A stretch of DNA of 64,000 nt, taken from contig JAKSZT010005175.1 of assembly GCA_026826555.1 (NCBI GenBank), positions 4,569,902-4,633,901 on the forward strand. The letters are read 5' to 3'. Positions within the stretch are counted from its first letter, which is position 1, and every line of letters begins with the position of its first letter. The position numbers and the translations under genes were made by a program. The notes beneath the pieces were generated by a model, which was given only the letters and a program-made list of their open reading frames with translations, did not search any database and was not told where the DNA came from. Origin of the DNA: Tolypeutes matacus. Lineage: Eukaryota > Chordata > Mammalia > Cingulata > Chlamyphoridae. Below are positions 1-11,660 of this stretch, one piece after another.

Positions 1-192
1 TAAGAGTGTGTTGTTTAACTTCCATATCCTTGTGCCTAACCTGTTTCCCTTGCCCTGTAGTGATTTCCAACTTCATTCCGTTGTGGTCAGAGAAATTATT
101 ATTATTTGATTTTATGTGATTTTTGTATATGTTTGTTCAGATTGATTGCCTACAAAGTAATTGTCTAGTTCCTTTTAACAAATTGAATACTA
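1..192 (-). mobile_element. L1 fragment (ORF2-derived), antisense
   Basis: The text around 30-110 (a stretch about a second-shell 'fill in first, then stop' open frame is absent) reads as the complement of the L1 ORF2 endonuclease-side region that in mammals contains 'cattccattgtggtcagaga'. It is AT-rich, has no open frame, and stops matching near 190, where a different part of L1 begins. The order of the two pieces is not that of one intact L1, so this is a separate fragment or a rearranged copy. Identified by recall of L1 sequence, not by search. Confidence 0.6.
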
Positions 193-1737
193 ATTTTTAC
201 AATGTTATTTACTGAGAATCCTTTCCTTCTCTATTTGTTTGTAATATAGCCCTTAAAATATATGATATTGTTAAATAATAAAAAAAAAGAAGTTATCCTT
301 CCTGTTTATTCTCTGTAAGAGTTTATGTATGAAAGGAATCCTCTGATCCTTGAAAGTTTGATATAAATCTTCTATTTGAGCCATCTGGACTTGGTATTTT
401 TTTCTCTGAGAAGATTTTTACCCACAATTTCTTTAATGGTCACAGGGAGATTAAGGTTTTCTAATCCTTAGTAATTTACTTTAGTCAGGAATTTATCCAT
501 TTGATGTAAATCTTCAAATTATTGTTATAAAATTTTTAATGTTCTCTTGCCTATTTAATCTCTGCCGAATCTGTGTTTATGTCCTCGTTTTCATTCCTAT
601 TAACTTTTATTTGTGCTTTATGGTTTCTTTGCTTGATTTATTTTGCCAGACATGCAGGACAATCTTGTGAACCTCTTTAATATAGTTTGATTTATTTCAA
701 TAATTTATTTTATGTTTATTATTACCTTCTACTTTCTTTGGATTTATTTGCTTTTCTTTTGCTATTTTAAGATAGATGCTTTGCTTATTAATTTTATCCT
801 CTTTATCTTTTTAAATTTTAATGTTTAAAATTATAAATTTCCTTCTAAATATACTTTTACATATATCCTACAGTATATTATTATATATATTATATATTAT
901 AAATATTATCCTCATTATAATTTAGTACTAAATATTTACATATCCATTATGATTTGTTTAGTTTTTTAGATATTTACAAACATAAGATATTTCTAGTTAC
1001 ATTTCCATTATTAATTTCTAACAACTGCATTGTGGTCAAAGAATGTGATCTATGTCATAATAAGATTCTGAAATTCATTGAAATTTCTTTTGCATACTTT
1101 ACTATGGTCAATTTATATAAATGTTCTGTGTGTATTTGAAAAGAATGTGTATTCTGTAACTGTTGGGTGTAATGATCTGTGCCTGTCTATTTGATCAAGC
1201 TTGTAAAGTGTGCTCAAATCCACTGTACCTTCATTGCCTTTGAGTGTCTGTGTCTGCTTAATTTATCAATCATTGAGATAATTGTGTTAAAAATCTTTCC
1301 TCTTGATGATAGATTGTCAATTTTTCCTTTTAATTCTGCTACTTTTTGCTTCATTTATTTTAAGATTATGTTATAATGGGCTTACAGAGTTAGACTTTTT
1401 ATATTTTCCTGGAAGGATGAACCATTTTGACAAATATTAATGACCTTTTTTAATCACTATAGTTCTTGTAGTAAATTTTATTTTATCTTATATTAAGATA
1501 GCTAAACCAATTTTATTTTCTATGATATTTTCCTGGTGTATCTTTTTTATCCTTTGAATTTCAACCATTTTGAGTCCTTATATTGGGAGACACTTTAACA
1601 TAGAACTGAATTCCTTTTATCCTGTTTAACAATATTTATCCTTTAGCTGCAGAATTTCATTCATTAATATTTATTGTGCTTTATTTGGGTTCATTTTGCC
1701 ATTTTATTATGTACAATATATTTGTTCTTCTAGTTTA
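193..1737 (-). mobile_element. L1 ORF2-derived sequence, antisense, old
   Basis: Read in antisense, this stretch passes through the usual L1 ORF2 landmarks in order. The reverse transcriptase side comes first (opening 'ctgagaatcctttccttc', then the 'atttatccattt' block near 490), and the endonuclease side comes later ('aagaatgtgtattctgtaac' near 1141). Many stops and indels break every frame, so it is an old, dead copy. The L1 subfamily cannot be set by eye. Confidence 0.65.
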
Positions 1738-2400
1738 TCAATTTTATTGAAACATATTCATAAACCACATAATCCATCTAAAGTGTACAACCAGTGGCAT
1801 TTGGCATAATCATGGAGTTGTGTATTCATCACTGCAATCAATATTAGAGGATTTTCATTACTCCAGAAAGAAAAACCCTACCCCTTAGAAGTCACCTCCC
1901 AGTTACCATATCCTTCCCCTGCCATACATAACCAGCTTATCTATTTCCATCTCTATAAATTTATTTACATTTACATTTTGTATAGATGGAGTCTAACAAT
2001 ATATAGTACTTTGCATCTAGTTTTTTCACTTAACATACCTCCTTTTTTAAATTATTCATGGAAAATATTAATATATTGTTATGCCCTACAGTCCACAGTT
2101 TAATTTTGTTGTATTTTACCCAAAATCACCCTATTATTAACAACTTGTAACATTAATGTACATTTGTTCTGTTTCAGAGAAAAACCTTATATATACACTA
2201 TTTACCACACTCATTTTCCACAAGAGGGTTTGATATTCTATACAGTCCCATGTTTCTTTCTTTCTTTTTTTTTTTTTTTTTTTTTTTTGCTTTCCTTCTA
2301 GTGATATATGCAACCTTAGACTTCCCTTTAAATCACTATTATACTTAAATATTAGCATTTCTAATTACAAACACTATAATATGCTTTCAACATTTTAGCC
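1738..2400 (-). mobile_element. L1 3' end/UTR-type sequence, antisense
   Basis: The block starting 'tttattgaaacatattcata' with 'aagtgtacaacc' near 1780 and the 'gtcacctcccagttaccat' motif near 1891 is the familiar complement of an old L1 3' region. A similar block occurs again at 6640-7220. A poly(T) run (2263-2288) lies inside it. There is no coding potential. Confidence 0.55.
2263..2288. repeat. poly(T) tract
   Basis: About 26 consecutive T residues preceded by CTTT repeats. No clear target duplication was found around it, so it may be simple-repeat expansion rather than a retroposon tail. Confidence 0.9.
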
Positions 2401-2499
2401 ATTTCCAAGCAACATTTTTATATATTTATTCTTCTTTCCCCTTTTTCCTCCTCCTTTCTTCACTTCTTTTGGTGAATTATTTCCCTGTTTGTTTGTTTT

Positions 2500-3700
2500 T
2501 TGTTCCATTATTTTCTCTCTGCTATTTTATATGTTGTAATATCTAGGTCTACTCTTCCAGTGGTTACAACAGCTATTTTGACGAGAATCCTTTAAAAAAT
2601 AAATTTGTCTGTATTTTTACTCACCTCGCAACCAATGGGAGGCCTTGGAATCTTTGATCCCAATTGTTCATCTATCACATTATCTTCTGTTATTCCTGGT
2701 AATTTAGATTGTTCTCTTTTGTTTACTTAGATGCTACAAATTATACCTTGTTTTTCATTTTTATACACCCAATGTATATTTAAATTTGCCTACATATTTA
2801 GCAATATCTTTGCTCATTATCCATTTCTACATTACAAACTTCCTGAGGTAGAGCCATTAGAAGTTCCTTTAGTGGGGCTCTGTTTGTGGGACTCTCTCAT
2901 TCTATCTTTGTCTGAAAATTTCTTTATTTTGCCTTTGTTTTTTTGAAAAAATGATTTTGTTGAAGAGAGAATTCTAGGATAATAAATATTTTCTCTGAAT
3001 CTATTAAAGATCTTATTCCATTATGTCCCAGCTTCCATTGTTTCTACTAAGTAGTCAACAATCTAATTGTTCTATTTTGTAGAAATCTGTCTTTTTTTTA
3101 AAGCTAATTTAAAGATTATTTTCCTTTCTGATAATATGCAGTTTCATAATGAATATATATGTGAGGGTTTTTTAATATTGATCCTATTTGGGATTTGTTG
3201 AACTTTCTTGATCTTACATTTGGTGTCTTTGAGCAATTCAAGAAAATTCTCAACCATGATGTTAAATATTGTCTCATATTTATCTCTCTAGTATCTATGT
3301 ATAGATCTTTTACACTTCTGTGAGCAAATCTTCTTGGTATCCTCCCTGACTTTTAAAAACTCTTTCTTCTACTCTTTTTTCCTTTTTCGGTATTTTTGCA
3401 CTGCAGTTTGGATAACCCCTACACTTCATCATACAGCATTCTAATTTTCTCTTTCAGATTTGTTTAATTTTCTGTTTAATCCATTTATTGAGCTTTAAAT
3501 TTTAATTACATTTTCCATTTATAGATCTTCTCCTGGGTTATTTTACAAATTTACTTGCTTATTTTTATATTCTCATCCTTGCTCAAATCTTACATTTTCT
3601 CTTTTATTTGTTCATTATGCTTAAAGTTTTAGAATATGTTTGTGAGACGGTGATAAAAAAGACAACTTTTGATTTATCAGCTTAAAAATTGTTTGTTCCT
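2500..3700 (-). mobile_element. L1 5'-side region, antisense, degraded
   Basis: The order of motifs follows the antisense of the L1M-type 5' region: a 'tctgaaaatttctttatttt' block (2919), 'gaattctaggataa' (2970), 'tttgttgaactttcttgatc' (3195) and 'cttctactctttttt' (3366). The same order recurs, better preserved, at 21600-22400 and 40490-41300. Subfamily uncertain. No open frame. Confidence 0.45.
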
Positions 3701-5164
3701 TCATTCCATATATTAAAGGTGATCTAAAGGCCTTCAAAAAATTATTACCATCTTTCTTCTGGAATTACTCATATAGCAAAGATTGATCATTTTTGCATTG
3801 CTAAGACACATATTAAAATCCTTTTCTATGCTTCTCTTCACAAAGTGATGCCATCACAGGCCATAATTTTCCTGTTATCCACATCAATAAATTCTGTCAT
3901 TTCTCTGAATCCATTATTTAATACCTAGGACTGCACACTATCACATATTTGGAGGGACTCTGAAATTTACTTCATTCCTGACTCTCAATGGCAATGCTGA
4001 ATTTATGCATGAACTTAAAGGGCAAGCTTGGGGAGGGGCATTGGTGGTGACCTATTGAGACTGTATGCACTTATCTAGGTTTTTGAAGGCTGACTACTAA
4101 AATAGCATTTCTGTATAAACTGATATACTGAAGAGTTGTTTTCCCTAGTCAGTTTTGAACTGATGTACCAGATGCTGCAGCAAAGGAATTTTCTACCACC
4201 CTGTCAAACAGAAATAATGCAGTAAGGCACTTAAACAGGACCTCTTTTGTCCTATAAACATATTAAATCAAGTATTTTATATTCTGCATATGAATTCCAA
4301 TGTCTAAAGTCTTTGAAATTCTAATTTTGACTCTCTGTTGGCCTCACTTATGGTGACTTCTTTCCTTGTGTATCTTGTGATTTTTTTTTATCGTAAAATC
4401 ATGTTCCTTGGAATTTTATCTGTGGGAGCCCTTTGAGGATTGGAATCTATTTGCATTCCTCCAGAAAGTCATTTATTTCTATCAGTATTCAAGGGACTCT
4501 ACCAACCCCAGATCACAACCTGTACACTCATTGTCAAGGTCAAGACAGGCATGTTTTCATGTTGTCTCTTTCTGTGCAACAAGTTTATTTAATGTTCACC
4601 TTTATGGTGTCCTGACATATGTAGCCTTCTATTAGACCCTTCTTGTGTGGGCCCTAGGTGTAATCATTTGCCTCCCACATCCTATAAATCAATCAAAATA
4701 GAAGCACAAGGTCTCTAGGGTTCAGTGGAAACTATTAAATGAAAGCCAACTGTGGATCTTTTTTGTCTCCGAGGGTTTTTGCTTTCACTTTATTTTCAGA
4801 CTCTGGAGATACCTTAATTTCATGCCACCTGAGTGATGCATTTTAAATATTTTAAGTACTTTTTAGTATTTGCTTAAGTATTTTAGCTGTTTTATTAGAA
4901 AGGTCATTCATGTTATCATGTACACCATACAGTTAGAAACACAGGCTCATCATTCTCTAACTTACTCTACAGTCAGGCTTTTAATATACCACTCCACTGC
5001 AACCATGCTTGTCAGTAAATATTTCTGATCAGCAATGATTTCCATATGGTTGAATCTGATGGTGATTATCAGTTTTTATCTTACTTGTACCTCTCAGCTG
5101 ATTACTCCTTCCTTTCCAAACAGTTTCTTCATTTAGATTTCAAGAAACCTCACTTTTGTTATTT
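3701..5164. other. AT-rich stretch, nothing recognised
   Basis: There is no convincing exon, RNA gene or named repeat. Two overlapping short open frames at 4408-4635 have no recognisable domain and look like chance. The sequence could be older L1 or unique intergenic DNA. Confidence 0.5.
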
Positions 5165-6262
5165 TCCTTCTATGCCACTGACTATGCCTTCTTGATCTCC
5201 TCTGCTGGACTCATCTCTTCTAATTCTCTCTATTTTAGAATTCTTGAAGCCTCAATCTTAGACTTTCTTCTCTATCTATAGTCACTTTCCAGGTGATATC
5301 CAGTCCAAGGCTTTAAAAATATGTGTGTGCTGATAACTACCAAATTTATATTTTCAGCCCCAAAATCTCTCAAAAACCCCAGGCTCTCACTCAACTCCAT
5401 AATAAATATCTTTTAGGTGTTTAGTATCTATAAGGCAACTCAAACCTAATATGCTTAAAACCTACTCCTCTCCCCTACCAAAAAAAGATAGTCTTCCCCA
5501 CTTCCTTCCCTAATCTTTAAATGGCATCACCATTTAACCAATTGCCAGGAACCATTACCAACTTATCTCATTTTCTCACACCTATCACCCAACCCATCGG
5601 GGATTCTTGTCAGCTGTACATGCAAAATTATCTTGAATATGACCACTCCTCAGGATTTTACCATCATCCATGTCAAAGCCAATTATCTCCTGTAATCTGA
5701 ACAACTATAAGACCCCCTAACTGTTCTCCCAGCTTCTGTTCCCATCTGTTCACCACCTCTGCTACCATCACCATCACCATCACTACTACCTCCTGCTACA
5801 ATCTCTTTTCTTCCTGCCACAAATATTTGTAAAAATGCAAATCAAATCGTGCTGTTCTCCTACTCAGACTTCTCATGCTTAGAATAAAATCTGGCCTTCT
5901 TACCATGGCCAATAAGACCCTACATTATTTGTCTCCTTATTAATTCTCTGACCTCCTCTATTCCCCTTATGTTTCTGCCATCCTGACTTTTTCCTCAAAC
6001 TACTTGATCCAGCCTTAGAACGTTTGGTCTTGCTGTTCTCTCTACCTGAAATGTTCTTCCCCCATTTCTTTCTGTGGTTTACTACTTCACATCATTTAGG
6101 ATTCTGCTCATATATCATAGAAACTAGGACTGTCCTTACTCTCTATCTCCATATCATTAATTATCAGTTATTATGTGAAATTATAAAATATATTTGGTTC
6201 ATTTGTTTACGTTTATTTTTTCCACTAGAATGTAAACTTTGTATGGGCAGAGCCTTTGGAAC
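5165..6262 (+). mobile_element. L2 LINE, sense orientation, about 1.1 kb
   Basis: The landmarks of L2 ORF2 and its 3' end appear in order: 'aaatttatattttcagcccc' (5341), the 'catcaccatttaacca' block (5525), 'gaccactcctcaggatt' (5640), 'accatggccaataagaccct' (5902), and the terminal 'ccactagaatgtaaac' with 'gggcagag' at 6223-6252. All frames are broken. L2 spread before the placental radiation, so this marks old, stable sequence. The match ends abruptly where the next feature starts. Confidence 0.8.
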
Positions 6263-6274
6263 AACATAAAAAAG

Positions 6275-6520
6275 ATGGCCATCATTGGGAGGCAGGAGGT
6301 GGACCCACTGCAGGTGAATGAAATGGCCCTGCTCCGCCAGAGGTGCACAGCCTTTGATGTGGAACAGCAGCAATTCTGGGAGCAATTTTGCAGAGAAGCT
6401 CCCTTCCCTGAAGGGACCAAATTTGCTACTGCTGTCCCCTTTCCTTTTCACATTGCAGTCATTGAGTCGTTGATGACCATTCTGTTGAGTTTTTATATTC
6501 TTTCAGGAGATGAAGAGTAG
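6275..6520 (+). CDS. Unrecognised 81-codon ORF, possible retrocopy fragment
   Basis: The ATG at 6275 sits in a fair initiation context (A at -3, G at +4) and the frame runs to TAG at 6518-6520. The frame is also open upstream to 6239, but that part is L2 sequence, so I prefer 6275. The first two thirds are polar and charged, with a Q-rich block (VEQQQFWEQFCREAPF). The end is hydrophobic and could be a tail anchor (around HIAVIESLMTILLSFYIL). Its coding-like composition stands out against dead repeats. It begins right where L2 ends and is followed by L1 from about 6640. No target duplication or poly(A) was found. I do not recognise the protein. It could be a piece of a processed pseudogene, an exapted exon or chance. 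Confidence 0.3.
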   Translation: MAIIGRQEVDPLQVNEMALLRQRCTAFDVEQQQFWEQFCREAPFPEGTKFATAVPFPFHIAVIESLMTILLSFYILSGDEE

Positions 6521-6639
6521 TTACCAGTCTTCTCTCCAAATTTGGTTGGTTGTTGGAACATGGTGGTGGGCAGGGTCCTGTGGTCTTTATTGGATGGCCA
6601 AATGTTATAAGAGCACCTACTTTTTAAATTTCATTGTGC

Positions 6640-7220
6640 TAATAAATATATAGCACAAAACCTCCTATTTTAACCATTTTAAGTGTACAACTCAGTAGTA
6701 TTAATTATATTCATACTGTTGTACAGCCATCACCACAATCCATTACCAAAATTTCTTTACCCCAAACAGAAACTCTATACCCATTAAGCAATAACTCTCC
6801 AGTCCCCTCAGCCCTTGGTAAACTCTAATGTACTTTCTGTCTCTGTGAATTTGCTTATCCTAGATATTTCATGTAAGTAGAATCATACAATATTTGTCCT
6901 TTTGTGTCTGCCTTATTTCAGTCAACATAATGATTTCAAGTTTCACCCATGTTATCACATGTATCAGAACTTCATTTCTTTCTATAAACAGAATAATATT
7001 CCATTTTCTATATAAACCACATTTTGCTTATCCATTCATCTGTCAATGAGCATTTGGGTTGGTTCCACCTTTTGTGAATAATATGCCTATGGACATCAGT
7101 GTACAAGTGTTCAACTTTTTGTTTTCAATCCTTTGGTGTACATACCTAGAAGTGGAATTGCTGAATCTTATGGTAATTCTATGTTTAACCTTTTGAGGAG
7201 TTGCCAAACTATTTTTGATA
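6640..7220 (-). mobile_element. L1 3' end, antisense
   Basis: A near-continuous match to the complement of an old L1 3' end: 'attttaagtgtacaactcag', 'tgtacagccatcaccacaat' (6720), 'aatcatacaatatttgtcct' (6882), 'catttgggttggttcca' (7053), 'acctagaagtggaattgctg' (7145). The order is intact and the region is non-coding. Confidence 0.75.
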
Positions 7221-7814
7221 GCACATGCTTCATTTTTTTAAAAAGTATAGGATCCTTTGTGTTTCCAGGTTTATAATGGGATTGTATGTGGTAAAATTGA
7301 CTACTAGGTTTTTAACTAAACTTTTAACAATCTAAGTTCCAGGCAGACTTCTGTCCTTCAGGTTTTAAAAGGGGGGGGGGCGGCTGATAGAATTTTACAG
7401 AATTTTGGAATAATGTTAGAAGGCATTTTGTTGCTTAAAGCATCTTAGCTGAAGGGTTGACTTCAGGCTGTTCTCTCTCTCTTTAGTAATGCTCAGACCC
7501 CTCCCTTACTTGTTTAAATAAAGAAAACAATTGCACATTGGGCAAGGCCACTCACATGTGCCCACACTACACACATATTTGGATTCCTCAGAGGCTTCCT
7601 CCCACACACCATGAAGGGCTCCAGTTAGGAGGATAAACTTGTTCTGAATGGTCAGCTTGTGCTGGTCTCCCAGAATACCCAAGGGTCTGATGAGGCTCCA
7701 GGTGCAGGGATGCTCTCCCCTCTCTCCAACTCCAGGCTTTCCTTTCTGGTTCCCCAGGCTGAGCTTTTTATGGAGACTTGGTAGTCTTCAAACTGGAAAA
7801 TAAGAAGGAAATAT
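7221..7814. other. Intergenic stretch with a G10 run
   Basis: A run of ten G residues at 7371-7380 is the only striking feature. The rest holds no gene, RNA or clear repeat. A short minus-strand frame at 7652-7834 has no recognisable domain. Confidence 0.5.
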
Positions 7815-8155
7815 AGGATAGTGATTAAGTACATGGGCCCTGGATTCAGGCTGTCTGGAGACTAATCTCAGGTCTACATCTTATCTCCTTTGTCAGGGTG
7901 AGTTACTTAATACTTCTGTGCTTCTATTTCCTCATCTGTAATATGGAAATTATAGTATTATCCACACCTTAGGGTTGTTCTTAGTATTAAGGAGATAATC
8001 TTTCAAAGTGTTTAGCATAGCCCATGGAAATGGGGTGACCAACTATCCAAGTTTTACAGGAAACAGTCTTGATTTTAGCACTGAAATCCCATGTCCTGTG
8101 AAGCCCCACATTCCCAGGCACACTTGGATGGTTGACCTGGCATATAGTAAAGGCC
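7815..8155 (+). mobile_element. MIR SINE, sense, split by a small insertion
   Basis: The MIR core is readable: 'acatgggccctggattcagg' (7831), 'gagttacttaatacttctgt' (7900), 'ttcctcatctgtaatatgga' (7928) and 'agggttgttcttagtattaa' (7971). It continues with 'tggcatatagtaaag' at 8139 after about 100 foreign bases. Confidence 0.8.
8034..8137. mobile_element. Small MITE-like insertion inside the MIR
   Basis: The segment begins 'ggtgaccaactatccaag' and ends with a sequence whose complement is 'ggtcaaccatccaag', giving imperfect terminal inverted repeats. It interrupts the MIR exactly where 'gcctggcacatag' would be expected. The termini resemble hAT-type non-autonomous elements, but the family is not certain. 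Confidence 0.5.
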
Positions 8156-8320
8156 TATTATTCATTCATAAAACATCTACTAAGTAGCTACTCTTTTCCA
8201 AGTGTTATCCTTGGGTTTAGAGAGAACAAGATGAGCATATGAAGAGGCAGGGAAGGATAGGTATAAAAGCTGCATAAGATAAATACAACATATGACTTTT
8301 AAGCAGGACTCCACCATTTT

Positions 8321-9462
8321 TTTAATGTTTTTTTTTTTTTAAAAGATACTTAAATTACATAAATGTAACACAAAAATTGTAGGGATTCCCATGTGCCCCA
8401 ATTCCCACTCCTCTCACAACCTCTCACATAAACATCCTTCATTAGAGTGGCACAACACCTGCAATAGATATACACATCTTGGGGCTTTTCCACTAAGCAT
8501 GGACCATAGTACACATTTTAGACCATACTGTCTCCCACACAGTTCTGCATGTTATATTATGATATAAAATGGCCTATATCTGTCATTACAATGTCACTCA
8601 GGATAATTCCCAAGTCCCAAAAAAGCCCCTGTATTACAACTACTTTTCCCTCTCCCTGCCCCAAAAGTGTCCAGTGGCCACTGGCTCCACATTAATGTTG
8701 TAATTAATTCCATTGTGTGAATAACAATATGTCTATACCAGGGTAATAGTAAGTCAACTCTAGTCCATAGCTCTTCCCCAATCCTGAGGAGTCTGAGATG
8801 GTGATGTCCACTCCACCTCCAAATGAAAGGGGGTTTATATCCCATGGATAAAATGGATGGGATTAACTTGCCTGCAGCTGCAGACTCTCTCCCTTCCCTG
8901 GGATGTCTGTTGTCCACCATCATCTCCCCACCAGGTGTCCAGGGAGAGTCCATTGAACTGTAGAGTAGGAGTTGGAGCTCCACTGAGATTTCCAGGCCCA
9001 GCTAGCACATGGACAGCTCAAACACCCTGGCCTCTGGAAGTACCCCTACAAACTCTGGCACCATATATATGTTGGAATAGAAGGGACAGATGGACCATGT
9101 GCAGGGAAGATATATTTGGGTCCAACACTGACACTCTCAAGAGCAAGGATTCCAAAGTAGTGCCCACTGATAAGGCATGAAACTCTGGGGCTCTCCACCC
9201 TGATATAGGACCTAGGTGTCTCCAGAGCCCTCAGGAGCCCCTCTGTTTGGGGTGATATCCTCATTGGAAGCCTATGAGGTCCTATTGAGATGTGTATAAG
9301 CATTACCTCTGGGATGACCTCCTGACTCACTTTGAAGTCTCTTAGCCATATGAACTCATTTGCCTTTACCTTTTCCTCCTTTTGTTTGAGGTCTTTTTCC
9401 AGTTGTATTGCCCACTGGCACTTGTTAGTAATCCCTCATTGCCAGGAAGGCTCATCCCTGGG
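8321..9462 (-). mobile_element. Oligo(A)-ended retroposon (xenarthran-type), antisense, with target duplication
   Basis: The element reads on the minus strand, ending in a poly(A) seen as T-rich 8321-8340. It is flanked by a perfect 16-bp duplication, 'aggactccaccatttt' at 8305-8320 and 9463-9478, typical of L1-driven insertion. Its 3' end carries the family motif of a GGGAATC block followed by an A/T-rich tail. The same family appears at 48280-48958 and 56661-57603. Minus-strand frames at 9046-9330 and 8594-8983 align with plus-strand frames of the 56.7-kb copy. I suspect a lineage-specific L1 3' portion, but this is inference. The insertion splits a hAT-like element. Confidence 0.8.
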
Positions 9463-9478
9463 AGGACTCCACCATTTT

Positions 9479-9648
9479 GGCTGCACATTAGAATCACTTG
9501 GGGGGCATTTAAAACTTTCCATGTGTAGTCTTTCCCACAGACCAACTAAATCAGACTTTCTGGGGATAAGACCTGGTGTCAGTATTTTAAAATCTCCCCA
9601 GACTCCAATTTCAATATGTAACCAAGATCAAGAACCACTGCCCTAAAA
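9479..9648 (+). mobile_element. hAT-Charlie non-autonomous element (MER5/MER20 type)
   Basis: The motif 'gcacattagaatcacttggg' (9482), its counterpart near 9590-9610 and the terminal 'tcaagaaccactgccc' (9628) are hallmarks of the MER5/MER20 group of DNA transposons. The left end lies before the retroposon insertion at 8321. Non-coding. Confidence 0.7.
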
Positions 9649-10402
9649 GGAAGTAGGTTTCTTTTTAAGCAATCATGTAAGGACATATACAGACCAATTA
9701 ATTTGCCTCCCCTTAGAATACTGTCCTTAGGAGCTATGCCCTGTTTCCAAAGAAACATCTATTACTCAAAGCATTTGTGGGACTCTTTCTGAGGATCTTT
9801 CAGAATCTGAGTCATATTCTGTTGAAACTCCTTTGGGCATGAGGTTGAATATTTAAAATTGGACACTATTCCCTTGGAGCAGACTGGTGAGCAAGGGAGG
9901 TGGGTTATCAGCAGAATAATGCTTCTTAGTATTAACAGCCAAACCAAAGGCAGCAGTTCTAAAAATAATACACATATCTTTGCATCAGCTGTCTCATAAG
10001 AAAATTTCAAAAGAGGAATTCCAAAGATGTTTGGAGAAAAATCTTCCCAAACAGACTTCTGAGGCTACTTGAAAGGAAACAGCACTTGTTTGTTGGTGTG
10101 TTTTGTATGTTCATTGGAAATCTGGTATCTCTCATTCATAGTCTCATTGTGGGTGTGTATTGATCAGCTGGTGGTTTTGTTTTGTTTTCTTTTTCTTGAT
10201 AGATGCATTTGTTTTTCTGTCTTAGCACTTGTATCTGCTGTAAGTGAGGATACTGCAGTTTCAATTGGGTTTTCCAAATTCACATCTGCTATTTTGATGT
10301 GCAGATGAATCTTTGCAAGAGGATGCTTTGAAATGAACTGCTCACAGCATTGTGGAAAATCAAACAACCCTGCAATTTTGGTGTATTTCTTCTTTTGTCA
10401 AG
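9649..10402. other. Unassigned sequence between two mobile elements
   Basis: I see no named repeat, exon or RNA. Short open frames on both strands (9762-10010 minus, 10069-10308 plus) overlap without domain features. It could be an old unrecognised transposon. Confidence 0.4.
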
Positions 10403-10407
10403 AAAAC

Positions 10408-10953
10408 TGTATTAGTCAGCCAAAGGGGTGCTAATGTGAAATACCAAAAATGGGTTGGTCTTTACAAAGGTTATTTATTTGGGGTATAAGTCCACAGATA
10501 CCAGGCCATAAAGCATTAAGTTTCTTCTCTCACCAAAGTCCATTGCCAAGTGTTGAAGCAAGACAGCTGCTGATGTTTGTCAGGGTTCAGGCTTCTTGGG
10601 TTCCTCTCTTCCTGGGGCTGCATTTCTCTCTGGGCTTAGCTCCTCTGGTTCCTCCACAAGTTCAGCTGTAGACTATCAAGTGAACACTTCTCTTTTCCTG
10701 AGGCCTTCTCTCCAACATCAAAACTCCAACATCAAAACTGCTTCTCAAAAAGTGCTGCAACTCTGTTCTTTGTGATGTCTTTAGTGTTTTCTTCCCCCAC
10801 CCACCAAGGGGTGGGGCTCAATGCCCTACTGACGTGGCCCAGCCAATGCACTAATCATAACTTAATCATGCCCAGATTAACAGATTAGTTTACAAACATG
10901 ATCCAATTATGTTTTTGGAATTCATAATTACATTAAATTGCCCAATGGCTAAA
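10408..10953 (-). repeat. 3' LTR of the MaLR-like element
   Basis: 546 bp, the same length as its partner. It ends AATACA on the minus strand and holds an AATAAA-type signal (TTTATT on plus near 10473). It shares with the other LTR an internal direct repeat of about 15 bp ('aacatcaaaactcc' twice near 10717-10740). Its first bases are TTTAGCC where the 5' LTR has TGTAGCC. Confidence 0.85.
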
Positions 10954-10972
10954 CTCCACCCTCTGAATTCCA
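10954..10972 (-). other. Polypurine tract
   Basis: On the minus strand the bases just before the 3' LTR read 'cagagggtggag', a purine-rich run in the position expected for plus-strand priming of an LTR element. Confidence 0.6.
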
Positions 10973-11482
10973 AAAATACATTACGATATTCAAAAAACCT
11001 TCAATCAGTAACGATTCAAGTACAAAATCATATCATAATCATTTTAAAGAAATACAGTTCATCTTGAGGCAAAGTCCTATCTGTTATAGACCTCTGAAAC
11101 TTACAAAACCATTTAACTGCTTCCAATACACAAATGGAAAGACAAAGGAAAAACATTTTCATTATCATAAGGAGAAAGTGGGATGTTAAACATGAGTCAT
11201 GGATCCTCTACAGTTCAGTAGACCTGCAGGTCATCCTCCATTCTATTTCAAAGTCTGAGAGTCATTCTTAAGATGATGGTTTCTTCTCCTTGGGGCCACA
11301 TGGGGACCCACTTTTTCCACAGGTTTGCCCAATGGCCATTTTCTTGGTTCCACCCTCATCAAGCATCTGGGTGTTGACCAAGCTCCAGACCTCACCCTCC
11401 AAGAGTATTGGGGTGATTGCCACACCTTACCCAGTCTTTGGGTTAGAGTCTTAGCCCCCTAGTACGGTGAGGTAAAGACAAC

Positions 11483-11660
11483 ATTCCCTCTAACCTTTGG
11501 CATGCAGGATCAACCCTCTCAGAGCAACGTGTTGATGACCTGGCCTTCCCTAAACTTTAGCATACAGGTTCAACCATCTTAGAGCAATTGGTTGACCACC
11601 TGGCCTTCTCTAATCCATAGGGGACAGGTACACCCCTCTCAGACCTATGGGGTGTTGACC
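11483..11660. repeat. Three degenerate 55-63 bp tandem units inside the LTR element
   Basis: The units at about 11483-11545, 11546-11605 and 11606-11660 each contain 'ttccctaa'-like starts, a 'caggttcaacc'-like centre, 'tctcagagcaa' and an ending 'gttgaccacctggcc'. The third is the most diverged. They lie in the internal region. Confidence 0.65.
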
